A DNA stretch of 64,000 nucleotides from Malaya genurostris (Eukaryota > Arthropoda > Insecta > Diptera > Culicidae), in contig NC_080571.1 in the NCBI RefSeq assembly GCF_030247185.1, positions 210,672,880 through 210,736,879 of the forward strand, given 5' to 3'. Position numbers and translations under genes: made by a program. This document shows, piece after piece, positions 1 through 11,071 of the stretch. Below the pieces are notes generated by a model. The model did not search any database. It worked only from the letters and a program-made list of their open reading frames with translations, and was not told the DNA's origin. How positions within the stretch are numbered: the first letter of the stretch is position 1; every line of letters begins with the position of its first letter.

Positions 1-336
1 GATGAAAATTTGCACTTAATTCGCTTGATTGCGCTTTGTTTTCATCTCATTTCGTTTCGCAAGGTTGTCAAGTTTTCTCATAATGTCAATTAAAAAAAAA
101 TATTTTTTTTTCTTTAAATTATCATCAACAAGTATTTTTTGGTGTCCGTGATATTAGTTTAATTATATCGTTGATATTTCTATATAAATAAAACTGTTTC
201 GGATTCTATAATATTACTAAATAGAGCGTGTTTAATACTAATCAAATAACCATTGTGGCAAATCTAGTAGCACTGGTTTCTTTCCGCTATACGTCACCAT
301 AACACTGTTCAAAGTGTGTGTTTCATCGGCTGTGCA
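1..336. other. AT-rich sequence, nothing recognised
   Basis: No coding potential, RNA gene or repeat boundary is visible. Its last eight bases (gctgtgca) form the left target-site duplicate of the hAT-like element that follows. Confidence 0.5.
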
Positions 337-682
337 CAGAGATGCCAGATATTTTCATAGAAAATATGTATCTGCTCTATCTGTTTTCGCTAATAAAATA
401 AATCAAATTCAAATTGGTTTTAAATCTTAATATAAATGTTTATCAGTGTTCATCATCAAACATTTGCACAAAAGATTTCCATTTTAACATGTGATTTGTC
501 CGTTGATTAATAAAATTTTAAAGAAGTACTACAATCAAATACTAATAGATACTCAGAGAGAAAAGTCTAACGTTTTACTTCTCACTTTTCATGAACCTTT
601 ACAAATCTGTATTCTTTAATTTAACGAGCGCGAACGCAAAAATCTATACAATACAGATAAATCTGAATGAATGGCATCTCTG
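337..682. mobile_element. Small non-autonomous hAT-like element (346 bp)
   Basis: The sequence starts CAGAGATGCCA and ends with the inverted copy TGGCATCTCTG. Flanking octamers are gctgtgca on the left and gttctgca on the right, matching at 6 of 8 positions, as expected of an aged 8-bp hAT target duplication. The interior is AT-rich without a transposase, so it would depend on an enzyme supplied elsewhere. The hAT assignment rests on the CAG...CTG ends plus the 8-bp flank and is an inference. Confidence 0.55.
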
Positions 683-2384
683 GTTCTGCATTTTGTTTTA
701 GAAGAGCTAATGCCTAAAATTTGTTGTTTTTTAATTTGTCCAAATTAACTGCAGAGTAAAATTTTATATTTGAAACGAAAGGTAATAAAAACGATCCAAC
801 AAATTTTAAACGTCGAAATGATTCCAAACTGTTTTTTTTTTAATATCGTGTGTTGTGTCATAGTTGGCATTAGGCCCCTTTCAAGGAAAATTCTGACATT
901 TTGAACCTGAGAGTGTAATATTTTGGTTTTGATTGCTGTCGCCATTGCTAATTTATGGGATGAATAAAGGACCAACGATAGGATGAATATAAAACCTTTG
1001 AGATGAAATTAGGAGCACGGTAGTGAACATATAAAAAGTGTTTTTAGCTGATTTTTTAATTATTATTTTAATTTCCAAGGAATGTGAATCAATTCCCAAT
1101 GTGCAGCAAGGCGAATTGAGCAGAAATATGCAAAAATCGTAGTGATTTTGGTGACTGAATCGGGTTTTTAAGGTAACGTCCTTACAAATGAGATGAAATA
1201 TGGAGCCCTTACCCATTGGCAATGGCTTGTCAGGAACATTCTGGAAAACGGAATCAAAAAGATTTTCCAGCGAGTCAATTTTGCAAATGAAGGGAAAAAT
1301 TTCTTAATGTTCCTTGGACATTTTCCGGTTGAATTCTCTCTTGGGAATGATAATCTTTTGTTGCATTTCTATATCATCCGTGACTCTAGTGATAAAGCTA
1401 TAAGCAGCTGCGTAAACAAAATTTCGTTGCTCAAGCGGTCAACGATTAGCAGTAAAAAATTGTTTATTGCGATCAATTTATTGAGTTCAAATAACTGCAT
1501 AATTGGTTAAAACAACTGAGGCATTTTTTGCTTTCATGCATACAGGTAACTTTGCTGGTATTGTGCCATTGCTCAGTTGCACGAGTGACACATCATTGAA
1601 ACGTTTCATTTTCCGTTTAGGGTGTATGTCATTGCTTAAATGTAACGTTTCATTAGCCGTTTGTGGTGCGTGTCTTCGCTTTCTGTCATTGCTAAACTGC
1701 CAGCATGAAAAACAAAAAATGACAGTTTAGTTTAAACAACAATCGATTAGTTGTACCAAATTTTAACCAATCAAATTCAGAAAAACAACTAATATTTTGG
1801 TTGTTTCACGATCGCGAGGGGTTCCGTGCAAAGACGTTTTTTTTTTCAAAAATTACACCATATCTCTACGTTTCATGCATTTCATTTCAGAGTTGATTTT
1901 TTTTTTCAAAAAAAAAAATGTTTTGAGCTTTCACCAGATCGTATCATTTTTTTTACGTGGTTGGTATCCCCCGCGTAAAAAGTGTATAATATTGTAAAAG
2001 ATCACAAAAAAGCTCATTTTTTCAGTGCTATTTTTGATAAAACTCGGAAAACCCTCCGAATTTTCCAGTCATTTTCACCCTGTAGATAGATAAAAGTATT
2101 TCAAAGGTCTGTATGTTTTGGTTTTGGCAAATTTTTCAAAATTACCATCGAAAATTTCCTAAAACCACCCGCGCGCATGGTACTTGGACGATGGCCTTAA
2201 ACACTGTTGCGAATTTTGCGCTGCGAAAATTGCACAAAGCTAATCAAATTATCCTGAAAACTGACTCTGTGACCTGAGCGTTTGAGGCTTTACACCACGC
2301 AAAAGGTCTACTTTCATTGCCGACTGCTCCTCCTGACGACCGAAGTCAAAATGAGAGGACGACCTAAGCGTTTCAGGCTTTATA
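683..2384. other. AT-rich intergenic or intronic sequence
   Basis: No gene recognised; short open frames here have no family resemblance. One segment (about 2196-2252) is the reverse complement of about 47431-47489, so at least part is a dispersed repeat. The stretch around 1820-1960 has several runs of T. Confidence 0.45.
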
Positions 2385-3307
2385 AAGGGTGATTTTTTAA
2401 GAGCTTGAGAACTTTTTTAAACAATAAAACGCATAAAATTTGCAAAATCTCATCGGTTCTTTATTTTAAACGTTAGATTGGTACATGACATTTACTTTTT
2501 GAAGATAATTTCATTTAAATGTTGACCGCGGCTGCGTCTTAGGTGGTCCATTCGGAAAGTCCAATTTTGGGCAACTTTTTCGAGCATTTCGGCCGGAATA
2601 GCCCGAATTTCTTCGGAAATGTTGTCTTCCAAAGCTGGAATAGTTACTGGCTTATTTCTGTAGACTTTAGACTTGACGTAGCCCCACAAAAAATAGTCTA
2701 AAGGCGTCAAATCGCATGATCTTGGTGGCCAACTTACCGGTCCATTTCTTGAGATGAATTGTTCTCCGAAGTTTTCCCTCAAAATGGCCATAGAATCGCG
2801 AGCTGTGTGGCATGTAGCGCCATCTTGTTGAAACCACATGTCAACCAAGTTCAGTTCTTCCATTTTTGGCAACAAAAAGTTTGTTAGCATCGAACGATAG
2901 CGATCGCCATTCACTGTAACGTTGCGTCCAACAGCATCTTTAAAAAAATACGGTCCAATGATTCCACCAGCGTACAAACCACACCAAACAGTGCATTTTT
3001 CGGGATGCATGGGCAGTTCTTGAACGGCTTCTGGTTGCTCTTCACTCCAAATGCGGCAATTTTGCTTATTTACGTAGCCATTCAACCAGAAATGAGCCTC
3101 ATCGCTGAACAAAATTTGTCGATAAAAAAGTGGATTTTCCGAATGGACCACCTAAGACGCAGCCGCGGTCAACATTTAAATGAAATTATCTTCAAAAAGT
3201 AAATGTCATGTACCAATCTAACGTTTAAAATAAAGAACCGATGAGATTTTGCAAATTTTATGCGTTTTATTGTTTAAAAAAGTTCTCAAGCTCTTAAAAA
3301 ATCACCT
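2385..3307 (-). mobile_element. Fold-back derivative of a DD41D (rosa-type) ITm transposon
   Basis: The element carries a transposase fragment on the minus strand but has inverted arms about 177-180 bp long (2385-2564 and 3131-3307), much longer than ordinary terminal repeats. Each arm contains the transposon 3' end and the last codons of the transposase: the C-terminus RMDHLRRSRGQHLNEIIFKK is encoded at both ends, in opposite orientations. The real 5' end and the N-terminal DNA-binding region are missing. TA dinucleotides flank both sides. Arm similarity ends inside a short motif (ttcggaaa) that also suits the retained interior reading frame, suggesting a microhomology join. No functional enzyme is expected. 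Confidence 0.75.
2492..3151 (-). pseudogene. Transposase fragment, ITm DD41D family (N-terminally truncated)
   Basis: This 219-codon open frame is the catalytic and C-terminal part of a Tc1/mariner-superfamily transposase, which cuts and pastes its own element at TA sites in the nucleus. The first catalytic Asp lies in FSDEAHFWLNGYVN (about residues 16-29). The second is in WFQQDGATCH (about 107-116) and the third in LTPLDYFLWGYVK. I count 41 residues between the second and third Asp, hence DD41D, the spacing of the rosa group. Family members are usually about 340 residues, so the helix-turn-helix N-terminus is absent. The frame has no stop, but the apparent start Met lies at the inverted-arm junction, not at a native start. 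Confidence 0.75.
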
Positions 3308-3409
3308 TATACTTGGTTTGTTCTTGCTGATGTTGGTGGGAGTTCCTCACTTCGACATTCTGTTTCGTCGGTAGCAATAAGAGAAATGAACAGTTTTTAT
3401 TCAAAGATT

Positions 3410-3800
3410 ACCGAAACGAAATAATTGACATCACAATTCTGTATATTTCTATTTAGAACAATAATTGTATACCCAAAGAATTATGGGAAATTTTCTTCAC
3501 TATACTGTATACGGCCCATTTTTCAACCACTTGTAGTTTGTAGTTTATCATAAAGAACTATACTGGTTACTTCGTAATATTTAATTGTGTGTCAGAATGT
3601 TTAATGTAACTAATCTGTACTTTAGTTTAAGAGTATCGTTTCAAATTCTAGTAGTGAAAAAAAGGAAAGCTTGCACAATTCACACAATCAATCAACTAAT
3701 TGATATTCGAAAGTATAAAGAAAGAGTGTCAGTTTTATTCGTATTCACGACATCCAGTTATGTCTCTGATATTACACACCCGTACTTTTTTATTTACTAA
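3410..3800 (+). repeat. Dispersed repeat H, copy 1
   Basis: Matches 47575-48035 almost throughout, and more weakly 61640-61860 and 26165-26345. Shared landmarks are a run near gtatacccaaagaattatg, the block agtagtgaaaaaaaggaaag and the end segment cagttttattcgtattcac. Copy 1 lacks a block of roughly 85-95 bp, with a TATA-like box and a histone-type stem-loop, that is present in the 47-kb copy. The open frame at 3585-3800 is conserved for about 45 codons in copy 2 but is then shifted, so coding is not supported. Confidence 0.6.
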
Positions 3801-3848
3801 TATATTAATGAATCGGCTTTCACCAACTCAAATTCGAATGTAACACAT

Positions 3849-4135
3849 GGATCAATAAGTCCCGCGACTAAAGCAGAGATGGCGCTCGTAGTAAACCAGT
3901 AATCACGTCTTTCTAAAGTACTAACCTTTTCTTGAAACGGGTCAAAATTTTAAGTCGATCCGACCAGACACAGCTGAGTTATCGAGGTTGGAGTAAAGTC
4001 ATTCTGTAGTTTGTTTAAAAAATGGAAAAAACCGAGTTTCGTGTTTTGATAAAACATTGTTTTTTAATGGGTAAAAACACCGTGCAAGCGAAACAATGGA
4101 TTGAAAAATGTTATCCGGACTCTCATTTGTGATCC
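3849..4135 (+). mobile_element. 5' end fragment of an irritans-type mariner
   Basis: The segment ataagtcccgcgac resembles a mariner terminal repeat, followed by a short untranslated leader and the transposase start at 4022. The 36-residue frame (4022-4132) begins MEKTEFRVLIKHCFLMGKNT and continues to CYPDS, the known N-terminus of irritans mariners. Homology stops at about 4125 and no remainder is seen downstream, so this is a 290-bp scrap left by deletion. Confidence 0.65.
4022..4132 (+). pseudogene. Mariner transposase N-terminal fragment
   Basis: Only the first 34 or so residues of the DNA-binding domain survive. The ATG at 4022 corresponds to the native mariner start (ME-K-x-EFRVLIK). 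The frame leaves homology after YPDS and stops at 4130-4132. A full mariner transposase has about 345 residues, so this cannot be functional. Confidence 0.65.
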
Positions 4136-4834
4136 AATTTTCAGGTCTTTCTTCGTAATATCAATCGATTTTCATCAACCGCAATCAGCCTGCTTTCAGT
4201 ATGCGAAAGAAAGTTTAACCAAAAATACGAATAATTAAATTAAATTACGTTAAAACGGGTTAAACAGGCTAGTACTGTCATTCCCATTGTGTTTAATTGG
4301 ATCACAGATGTTTTGCACGTAATATGAACCAATATTGGTAGGTTATATTGGATCTGCTTCGGGATTATAAATCTGAACTCAACATAAAATTATATGTGTC
4401 GGAAAATTGGGGTAAAACGATGTACGTGCGAAACATAGAACTGTCTTGTTTAACCCAAATTGGTCCAAACACCGATTAGTAGAACTTTTTTTTCTGTGAA
4501 TTCACGGAAGAAGATGACTGTGGATAAAACAGAATACACTTGTTTGCGGTCAATCTTATTAAAAACAATCCATTTATCTAACTTATGAGCATGTCAGGAA
4601 TAGCTTCCGATTGGTGGAATTGAATTTTCTCCTGAGTTTCACAGTTAGTTTTCAAAGTAAAGTTAGAAAAAGAGGAATTGGAGCAAAACGGGCATGATAG
4701 TGAATTTTGCGGATCTTCTAACTATCATAAATCGATCCTACAGAAAAATTTGCATAAGAAATACTAATTTTGAAAATATTTGCTCATGTTTTTATAAAAT
4801 TATTGAGCAAAGTCGCGTTTTTGGTCGTTTTCCC
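4136..4834. other. AT-rich sequence, nothing recognised
   Basis: No gene, terminal repeat or known family is visible between the mariner scrap and the DD41D remnant. Confidence 0.45.
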
Positions 4835-5340
4835 CACTGTGCAGTGCTTCAATCGTTACGGATTTATCCTTGTAGACATGAGCCTTAACATGGCCCCCAC
4901 AAGAAATAGTCCAAAGGCGTTGAATCACACGATATAGGCGGCCAATTGACGGGTTCTAAACGTGAGATTAACTGTTCACCGAAGGTGGCTCTCAATTGGG
5001 ATATTGTTTCGCGTGCCGTGTGGAATGTGGCACCGTCTTGTTGAAATCACATTTCAGGTATGTCCAATTCTTCCATTTTTGACGGTAGCACTCGCCATTC
5101 ACAGTAACGTCGCCGCCCATCGCCGCCTTTGAAGAAGTACGGCCCGATGATGCCACCTGCCCATAATCCACACCAAACAGTGATTTTTTTGGGATGCATT
5201 GGTAGCTCTTGCAATGCCTCTGCTTGTATTCACTCCAGATGCGGTAATTTTGCTTGTTGACGTATCCATTCAACCAGAAATGAGCTTCGTCGTTGAATAC
5301 AATTTTTCGATATAACAGTGGATAACCGAGCATGAATTTT
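4835..5340 (-). pseudogene. Degenerate DD41D ITm transposase fragment
   Basis: The minus strand encodes a decayed relative of the transposase at 2492-3151. It keeps IVFNDEAHFWLNGYVNKQN (first catalytic region, start near 5333), then frame-shifted blocks matching the PEKCTVWCGLY and NVTVNGDRYR regions, and further left the TCHTARDS-like and proline-rich region before the third Asp. Several frameshifts and an in-frame stop are present and both ends are lost. It is clearly more diverged than the 2.4-kb copy, so it is older or belongs to another subfamily. Confidence 0.65.
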
Positions 5341-5689
5341 GATAGTAAAATTCAATAATTTGATTTGATGATTAAATTATAGACCAAACTGAACCAGTTT
5401 AACAATGACAAAAGACACGATTCGCGTGTGATCTGTCAAAAACAGTGTTGCCAAAAAGATACTTTCGAAGCGAAAACTAACAGTGATTTTTACAATAGTC
5501 CTACGTGAACAGTCATTGGGCTGTCCCTTCTGGTTTTGCTAAGTACTTCAGCGTTACATTCTGAAAGATTCAATATTCATTTTAATTGTTATTTTCAGTA
5601 TACATTAGCTGAATCACCAAACGAAACCACCTTTCACCGTCACAACCCGTAGCTGGCGCCGTATTTTTTTTTTTGCTTTTTAATTTCCA
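5341..5689. other. AT-rich sequence, nothing recognised
   Basis: No coding or repeat structure is apparent. A T-rich run near 5665 precedes the GC-richer island. Confidence 0.4.
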
Positions 5690-6430
5690 ATGCACAAACG
5701 ACGCTCCTGCAAACGATTCACAAACGATTACCGACTATGGATCTCAACGGGACGATTTTCTACGAATTTGTCATGTCATTGCCTAGCCTGGCCTGGCATG
5801 GCGCCTGGAAGCTTGCTTCGGCATCGCCAGCAAGTGAGCAACCGTACAGGTCGTACCATAGTCGTTCCCTGCTATCTCTCGCTCTCGGATGGGAAACCCA
5901 AAACGTGGACAGGATACGGCCCACGGTTTTGCACTTCTTGGCTCGAAATCGGTGTGAAGTAAAGAGTTTGTTTTATGCCTTCTTTCCGAGTGCAAGTTTC
6001 AGCTGCTGCTTCCACTGTTCGAGCTTGGTTTTTTTTTCAACCATGAATGTTGTTGTTGTTGTTGATGTTGTTACTATTACCATCATGTACAATCATGCAT
6101 ATTCACACTTACACCTCGCCAGGGACAAGCCACAGGAACCGAACGCGCTGGGTTTCTTTGGAGCCTTCGTGTTTCATCTTCTCGTGTGGCCATTAGTTTT
6201 ACGGCTTGCTCTGGAGGCAGTGCTCTAGGCATTATGAACCCATTTGTTGCTATAATGTTTCGATAAATTATCATCCCTTGTCTGATTTATATAGCCGATC
6301 GGAGGTGGAAAATGTTTTCCAGGCTTGGCACGATTCCGGAAGGACGGTGGTTGTATGTTTCGCTAGGTATTTCTTCCTAGTCCTCATTCGACGGTATGCA
6401 TAAGTTATGTGCTTACGGAACGGTTACTGA
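5690..6430. other. Unique GC-richer island 1
   Basis: This block is visibly richer in G and C than its surroundings and shows none of the dispersed repeats found elsewhere in the window. Open frames overlap on both strands (for example 5737-6228), but none shows a recognisable domain, and codon composition does not favour one. It contains a short GTT run near 6050. It could be conserved non-coding or exonic sequence; no function is assigned. Confidence 0.35.
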
Positions 6431-6439
6431 GATTTTCAC

Positions 6440-6665
6440 ACAATCAATTCTGTTTCATGATTTTCATGATTGTTAAGCCAAGTTCGATTATCAAATGTCT
6501 CTTCTAGCTCCGAAGGTTTAATGGTATAAGTGACGTAACCAACAAAATACACTTTTTCTCCACTCAATTTTCTCGGAAATCGTCTAAACCGATTTTGCAA
6601 GCGTTGGCTCGTTTGAAAGCTTCTGTTGGGTTGTAGATCGAGTTCGAAGATCAAATAGCTGACAA
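6440..6665 (+). repeat. Family B array repeat, short copy
   Basis: Contains the family B signature: a gttcgaagatcaaat-type segment, a motif related to ggttccggagatataatgg, and ataagtgacgtaacc. The same units occur at 12480-13080 and, inverted, at 39900-40378. No coding role is indicated. Confidence 0.6.
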
Positions 6666-6869
6666 TTTTTTTTCAGAAAATGACCAATGAACAAATTCAA
6701 ATGTGTTATTGTTGATACTTTTGGTTTCAAGAGTGTTGTCGCATATATGACCTAAACGGTGGAAAAGGCGTTTTTTTTGGAAGAAAGAATTTTTTCTATG
6801 AGAAACAAATTAAGCATCAGCTAAAAGTCTCTTTAAGGAAAATACACTAACTGATGTGATTTCTTCTTA

Positions 6870-7340
6870 AGCGTGTCTGGTTGGGAAACAGTACCGATTT
6901 CGTTCAACATATTGTTAAACGCACGATAAAGTTCAATGTTGGTTGCTTGGAGTGTTACGCGTAGAATTTAAAGGCAATTGAAATATTCGAAATTGAAGCT
7001 TACTTAGGAGATGTTTGGAGCTGCTAACAGAAATTGAGTTATTCAAGAGAACAATGGCATCCGAGGCATCAAAGCCGCCTCAGTCGCTTCTTCTAAGCAG
7101 AAAATTATGCCTTTCTGTGCATACATGCAAAAAGACTCGTATTATGCGGCAGCAAAAATTAATAAAATGTCGAATATGCTCGTTGAGAAGTGAATGAAAA
7201 AGGATGAAAAATGTTGAAATCAATTTTATTGGATAAAGCAACATTACGAGTTGCCTGGTTGGAAAATTGTACCGATTTTGTTCAAAATACTTTTTGACTG
7301 TATGCTGAAAGAAACCAGTACTGTTTCCTATCCAGGCACG
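6870..7340. repeat. Three copies of a TGCCTGGTTGGRAAA-type motif
   Basis: Similar blocks of about 35 bp occur near 6883-6925 and 7248-7290 in direct orientation, and a shorter inverted copy lies near 7308-7340. The last two form an inverted pair. The frame across this area (7080-7367, minus) has no recognisable domain. It may be a decayed MITE. Confidence 0.35.
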
Positions 7341-7499
7341 CTTCAATCGAACCAGCAACCGTAACATTGGTAAATTTGAAGGTAGGTTACTTGAAACCTT
7401 TCACGCAAAATCCAAACATCAAATATTTAGATAAGAGAATCTTTTTCGTCTGTGCCAGGCCATTCTCAGTGATGATTTACTAAGTGAATAATTTCGCGA

Positions 7500-7920
7500 G
7501 AAGAAAAGCTTATTCTTTTACCCCCAAATTTATGCTAGGTGCATTTTCAAACTTTGTTTTACGTTCCGTCTTTGACTCATCAGTGCGTAGCAGTTTATTT
7601 TGAACTGCTAGCGCTAGGCAGACTTAAAGATAATGCTATTTGCAAAACGCTTTTGCTTTTTTTTGTGGTAAAAAAGTAAGCTTTTATACCCTTGAAATCT
7701 ACAAAATCTGTACGGCTAGCTAATCGAAACTTGTTTCGTCCGAGACGTCATCTGTGTAATAGCAAAAGTGTTTTGCAAAAAGTGTCTGCCTAGCGGTTTT
7801 TGTTGAGCCACCAGGTCGCGCTAGCAGTTCAACATGAACTGCTACGCACTGATGAGTCAAAGATGAAACGGGAAACGGGAAAAGTTTGTCAGTGAATAAG
7901 CCTAAGCTTTTTCGATTTTT
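7500..7920. mobile_element. Long inverted-repeat MITE (GACTCATCAGTGC family)
   Basis: The left arm reads tttgactcatcagtgcgtag and the right arm is its inverse. Further matching blocks (aactgctagcgc, gtctgcctagcg, gaaaagcttattc) extend the fold-back outward to about 7500 and 7920. No open frame is present. Related pieces occur at 30290-30430 and 52730-52830. The superfamily is not determined. Confidence 0.6.
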
Positions 7921-7924
7921 TTTA

Positions 7925-10190
7925 AATCCATTTTTACCTTTCTCATATAGAAAGTTACTAGGTGTCTCATTTCTCGAAAGAACAATGTATGGAACATTTG
8001 TAGAACTAATTTGATACTATTATTTTGCTCAAGAAAGTATGTTGATACGTTAAGGCGTTTAAGAGTTATGCAATGTTTTTGATTTTTTAGGGTATTTTTA
8101 AAACTAATTTAAATAAGTTAAAAAAATAACACCCTTCAAATTTTCTCTTAACTTTTTACTTATTTTATGACCTTTCAGGAACCGCATAGGATACATTTTT
8201 ATCGGTCTGGCATCTAATGAATATTGATATTTGAAGCTTGACTAGTTTTTGATGAAACAACAATCATAGCTTTTTACTGGTAGCTCATATGAAAAAGCTT
8301 GGTTGAGCCAAATTGTGTACAATGATTAGTTCAACAACTCTTCTAAAGACAACTTTTTGATAGAACGTTTCACAAAAAAGTTAGAACAAAAAAAGTGATT
8401 TTTTGGGAGTCACCCTACATTTACTCGGGAAAATTAATGTAACTCGATCAAATGAAGAGCTAGAGAGGTACTTTTTTCAACAAAGTTGCTCAAAATAAAA
8501 TTTTCTACAACTTTATTGTACAACGAAGTCGTTTTTGAGTTCAATTAAGAAAGTTAGATTTCAGATTTCAATCTAAATAAGGACCACCCTAGTAACTATT
8601 TTCATCAAAAGGAGCGCCATTTGATTACAAACAACTTTTGTGAAGACACAAACAACAAAAAACTAATATTTCATAGTGAAAATATTTTTGTCACGCTAAT
8701 TTCCCGTTCGGACCATAGTGTGTGCGTGTGTGTGTATGTGTGTGTATGTATGTATGTGTGTATGTGTGTGTATATGTGTGTATGTATGTAACTGAACCGA
8801 TTTTCACAAGTGAAGATTCAAATGAAAGGTCTCATGGTCCCATAGCCTGCTATTGAATTTCATCTCGATCCGACTTCCGGTTCCGGAGATATAGGATGAT
8901 ATGTACTCAAAAAAAGGAAAAAACATGCACTCACTTTTTTCTGAAATTACTTAACCGATTTTCGCAACCGAAGCTTTAAATAAAAGGTATTATGGTCCCA
9001 TAGCATGCTATTGAATTTTATTTGGATCCGACTTCCGATTCCGGAGTTATATGGTAATATGTGAAAATTTGAGAAAAAGTTTGCACTCAATTATCTCTGA
9101 AACAACTCAACTCAATCGCAAACTAAGATTCTAATGAAAGGTCTTATAGTTTTCTAAAACTTTGTAAAATATTTTATTTGGATCCGACTTCCGGTTCCGG
9201 AACTAAAGAGTGATAAGTTTAAAATTACCATGAGTTTTTTTACAAACGATGGTTAAAAACAGGTATAAATCCCATAAAACTGTCTGATAAATTTTTCTAG
9301 TTTGCAGAGCTTGTTAGTTTGTCAGCATAAAAACTTAATTCGGCACTACTGGTCCCCCCTTTTCCAGTTCCGGAAGCACCGGAAGTGGTGATGAAAAACT
9401 CCAATAATAGAACTCACTTCGATTTCTCTGCGATGCTTGAACCGAATTTCACAAATCTTGATTTGAATTAAAGCTCATATTATCTTTGAAGCTGCTGTGA
9501 AATTTTATCCGGATCGGAGTTATAGGGTAAAGTGTGTTCAATATTGTACACTGTCACATAAACCGGCGAAAAAAAACACGTAAAAAAATGTCTAAACTGG
9601 TCTCAAAACTACACAAATCGATAGCCATTATTAGTAGGCAACTAAACAAACCGATTCCGGCTATCCTGGTTCCCGGTTTCCGGTTCCGGAATCACCGGAA
9701 ATAGTGGTCATATATTTAAAAATGGATCTCACTCACTTTTCTCAGCGATGGTTTGACCGATTTCCACAAACTTAGATTAAAAATGAAAGGTCTCAAGGTC
9801 CCATACGGAAATCCAGAGTTTCATCCGGATCCGAGTTATAGGGTAAAGTGTGTTCAATATTGTACACCGTCACACCGGCGAAACAAAACCTCTATTCCCC
9901 ATCTTAGGGTGAAATGAAAGGTCATGAGGTCCTATCAAAATTTACTGCATATTTTCGGATACAAAAAAAAATTTAAATCGTCGTTTAACGTACGATAACG
10001 AAATAGTATAAAATCTTCAAAATTTGAATATAAACTAGTAGAGTTTGTACGTTTTGTTAGTTGGTGGCCGTACGAACCGACTTGAATTTTACCGGTTCTC
10101 GGGTTCCGGTGCTGGAAGTATATTTTGAATAGAATACCACAATATTATATATGAAAAAGGTATCATTACACCACTAGGTGGATTAAAACA
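7925..10190 (+). repeat. Family A array repeat, copy 1 (longest)
   Basis: It begins with the short palindrome ctttctcatatagaaag and ends near atgaaaaaggtatcattaca, an imperfect inverse of the start. A TG-rich microsatellite at 8717-8795 precedes a series of degenerate units, each with an accgattttcacaa block, an aatgaaaggtcttatggt block and cgacttccggttccgg. Three successive cores start at 8871, 9029 and 9185, so the unit is about 157 bp. A second unit type carries ccggttccggaagcaccgg (near 9365 and 9685). No conserved open frame crosses the units. Confidence 0.65.
8717..8795. repeat. TG/TATG microsatellite
   Basis: Interrupted run of gtgtgtatg-type units, part of the head of family A. Corresponding TG runs sit in the same place in other copies (15570-15605, 38650-38680). 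Confidence 0.8.
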
Positions 10191-10245
10191 GGTTTTTATT
10201 AAAAGTTTTATAAGAAGATATTAAAGTTAATATCAAACTAATTAG

Positions 10246-11063
10246 CAAGGGTGGCAAAAACTCGCTCATAAGATTCGATTTTTTCTATTAATCAGCTCAC
10301 CTCATGATTTACGATGCAATCCGTAAAATGATGGTAAAGATGAAACTCATCGCTGATCTAAGCAAACACACTCACCTATACAGAGCACCGCTGACATCAA
10401 ATTATGATGGTATTGATGGTTCTCAGTTTTGATTTCATAGCATTTAACTCTCATTCCTAGTTTTAAAAAGTGAGTACTGAGTTTGGCATCACCGTACGAG
10501 CTACACCGGTGAGTGTATGCCTAAACCACAGAGCTGCCAACACGACCCAGCTTTTCGGTTTTGTTTTTGCTGGTACTCAAAACGAGCACGTGCATTAATG
10601 TACGAAAACAAAAGTCGAATCGTAGCGTGATGTTCCGTAGCGATTGAATTTCATGTCTCGAGCTAAACACAACTGGCTACTAAAACCGAATTCGTTTTCC
10701 AGCATACGAAAACATGTCTTGAGAATTGGATTGAAATGGCATCGATTCGAACGTTGGCCGCCCATGGCAACTCTGTTGGATGGGGAATACAAGCGAGACA
10801 GTCTCACAAGAATCTGATTCAATGTGTTGATGTACAAACACATCAAATCACAACTCACAAATCGTCTCTCAGTGGGTTCTAATATTTGATGTGCACTCAG
10901 CGCTCATCTGCTGATTGCTTGACACTACGATGTTGAGACGATGTTTTCTCTACACAAATGGTTACCCAGTTACTCAACTCGCTCAGCGATGCTTCTGAAA
11001 CCGATTTGCAGGTGAGCTGAACTCGGTGATGATGAAGTAGGGAGTTGATTATTGCCAGCCCTG
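10246..11063. mobile_element. Non-autonomous hAT-type element with perfect 8-bp duplication
   Basis: The element begins CAAGGGTGGCAA and ends with the approximate inverse TTGCCAGCCCTG. It is flanked on both sides by CTAATTAG (10238-10245 and 11064-11071), an exact 8-bp target duplication typical of hAT transposition. The 818-bp interior contains no transposase; the frame at 10595-10858 shows no family resemblance. The insertion lies just beyond the end of the preceding family A array. Confidence 0.75.
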
Positions 11064-11071
11064 CTAATTAG

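Noticed and set aside
3585..3800. Frame partly conserved with 47837-48100
   Set aside because: About 45 codons align, but copy 2 shifts frame and the third copy at 61.6 kb has stops. The pattern fits a non-coding dispersed repeat.
5737..6228. 163-codon plus-strand frame in island 1
   Set aside because: Contains a Val-rich run from a GTT repeat and competes with other open frames; no family resemblance.
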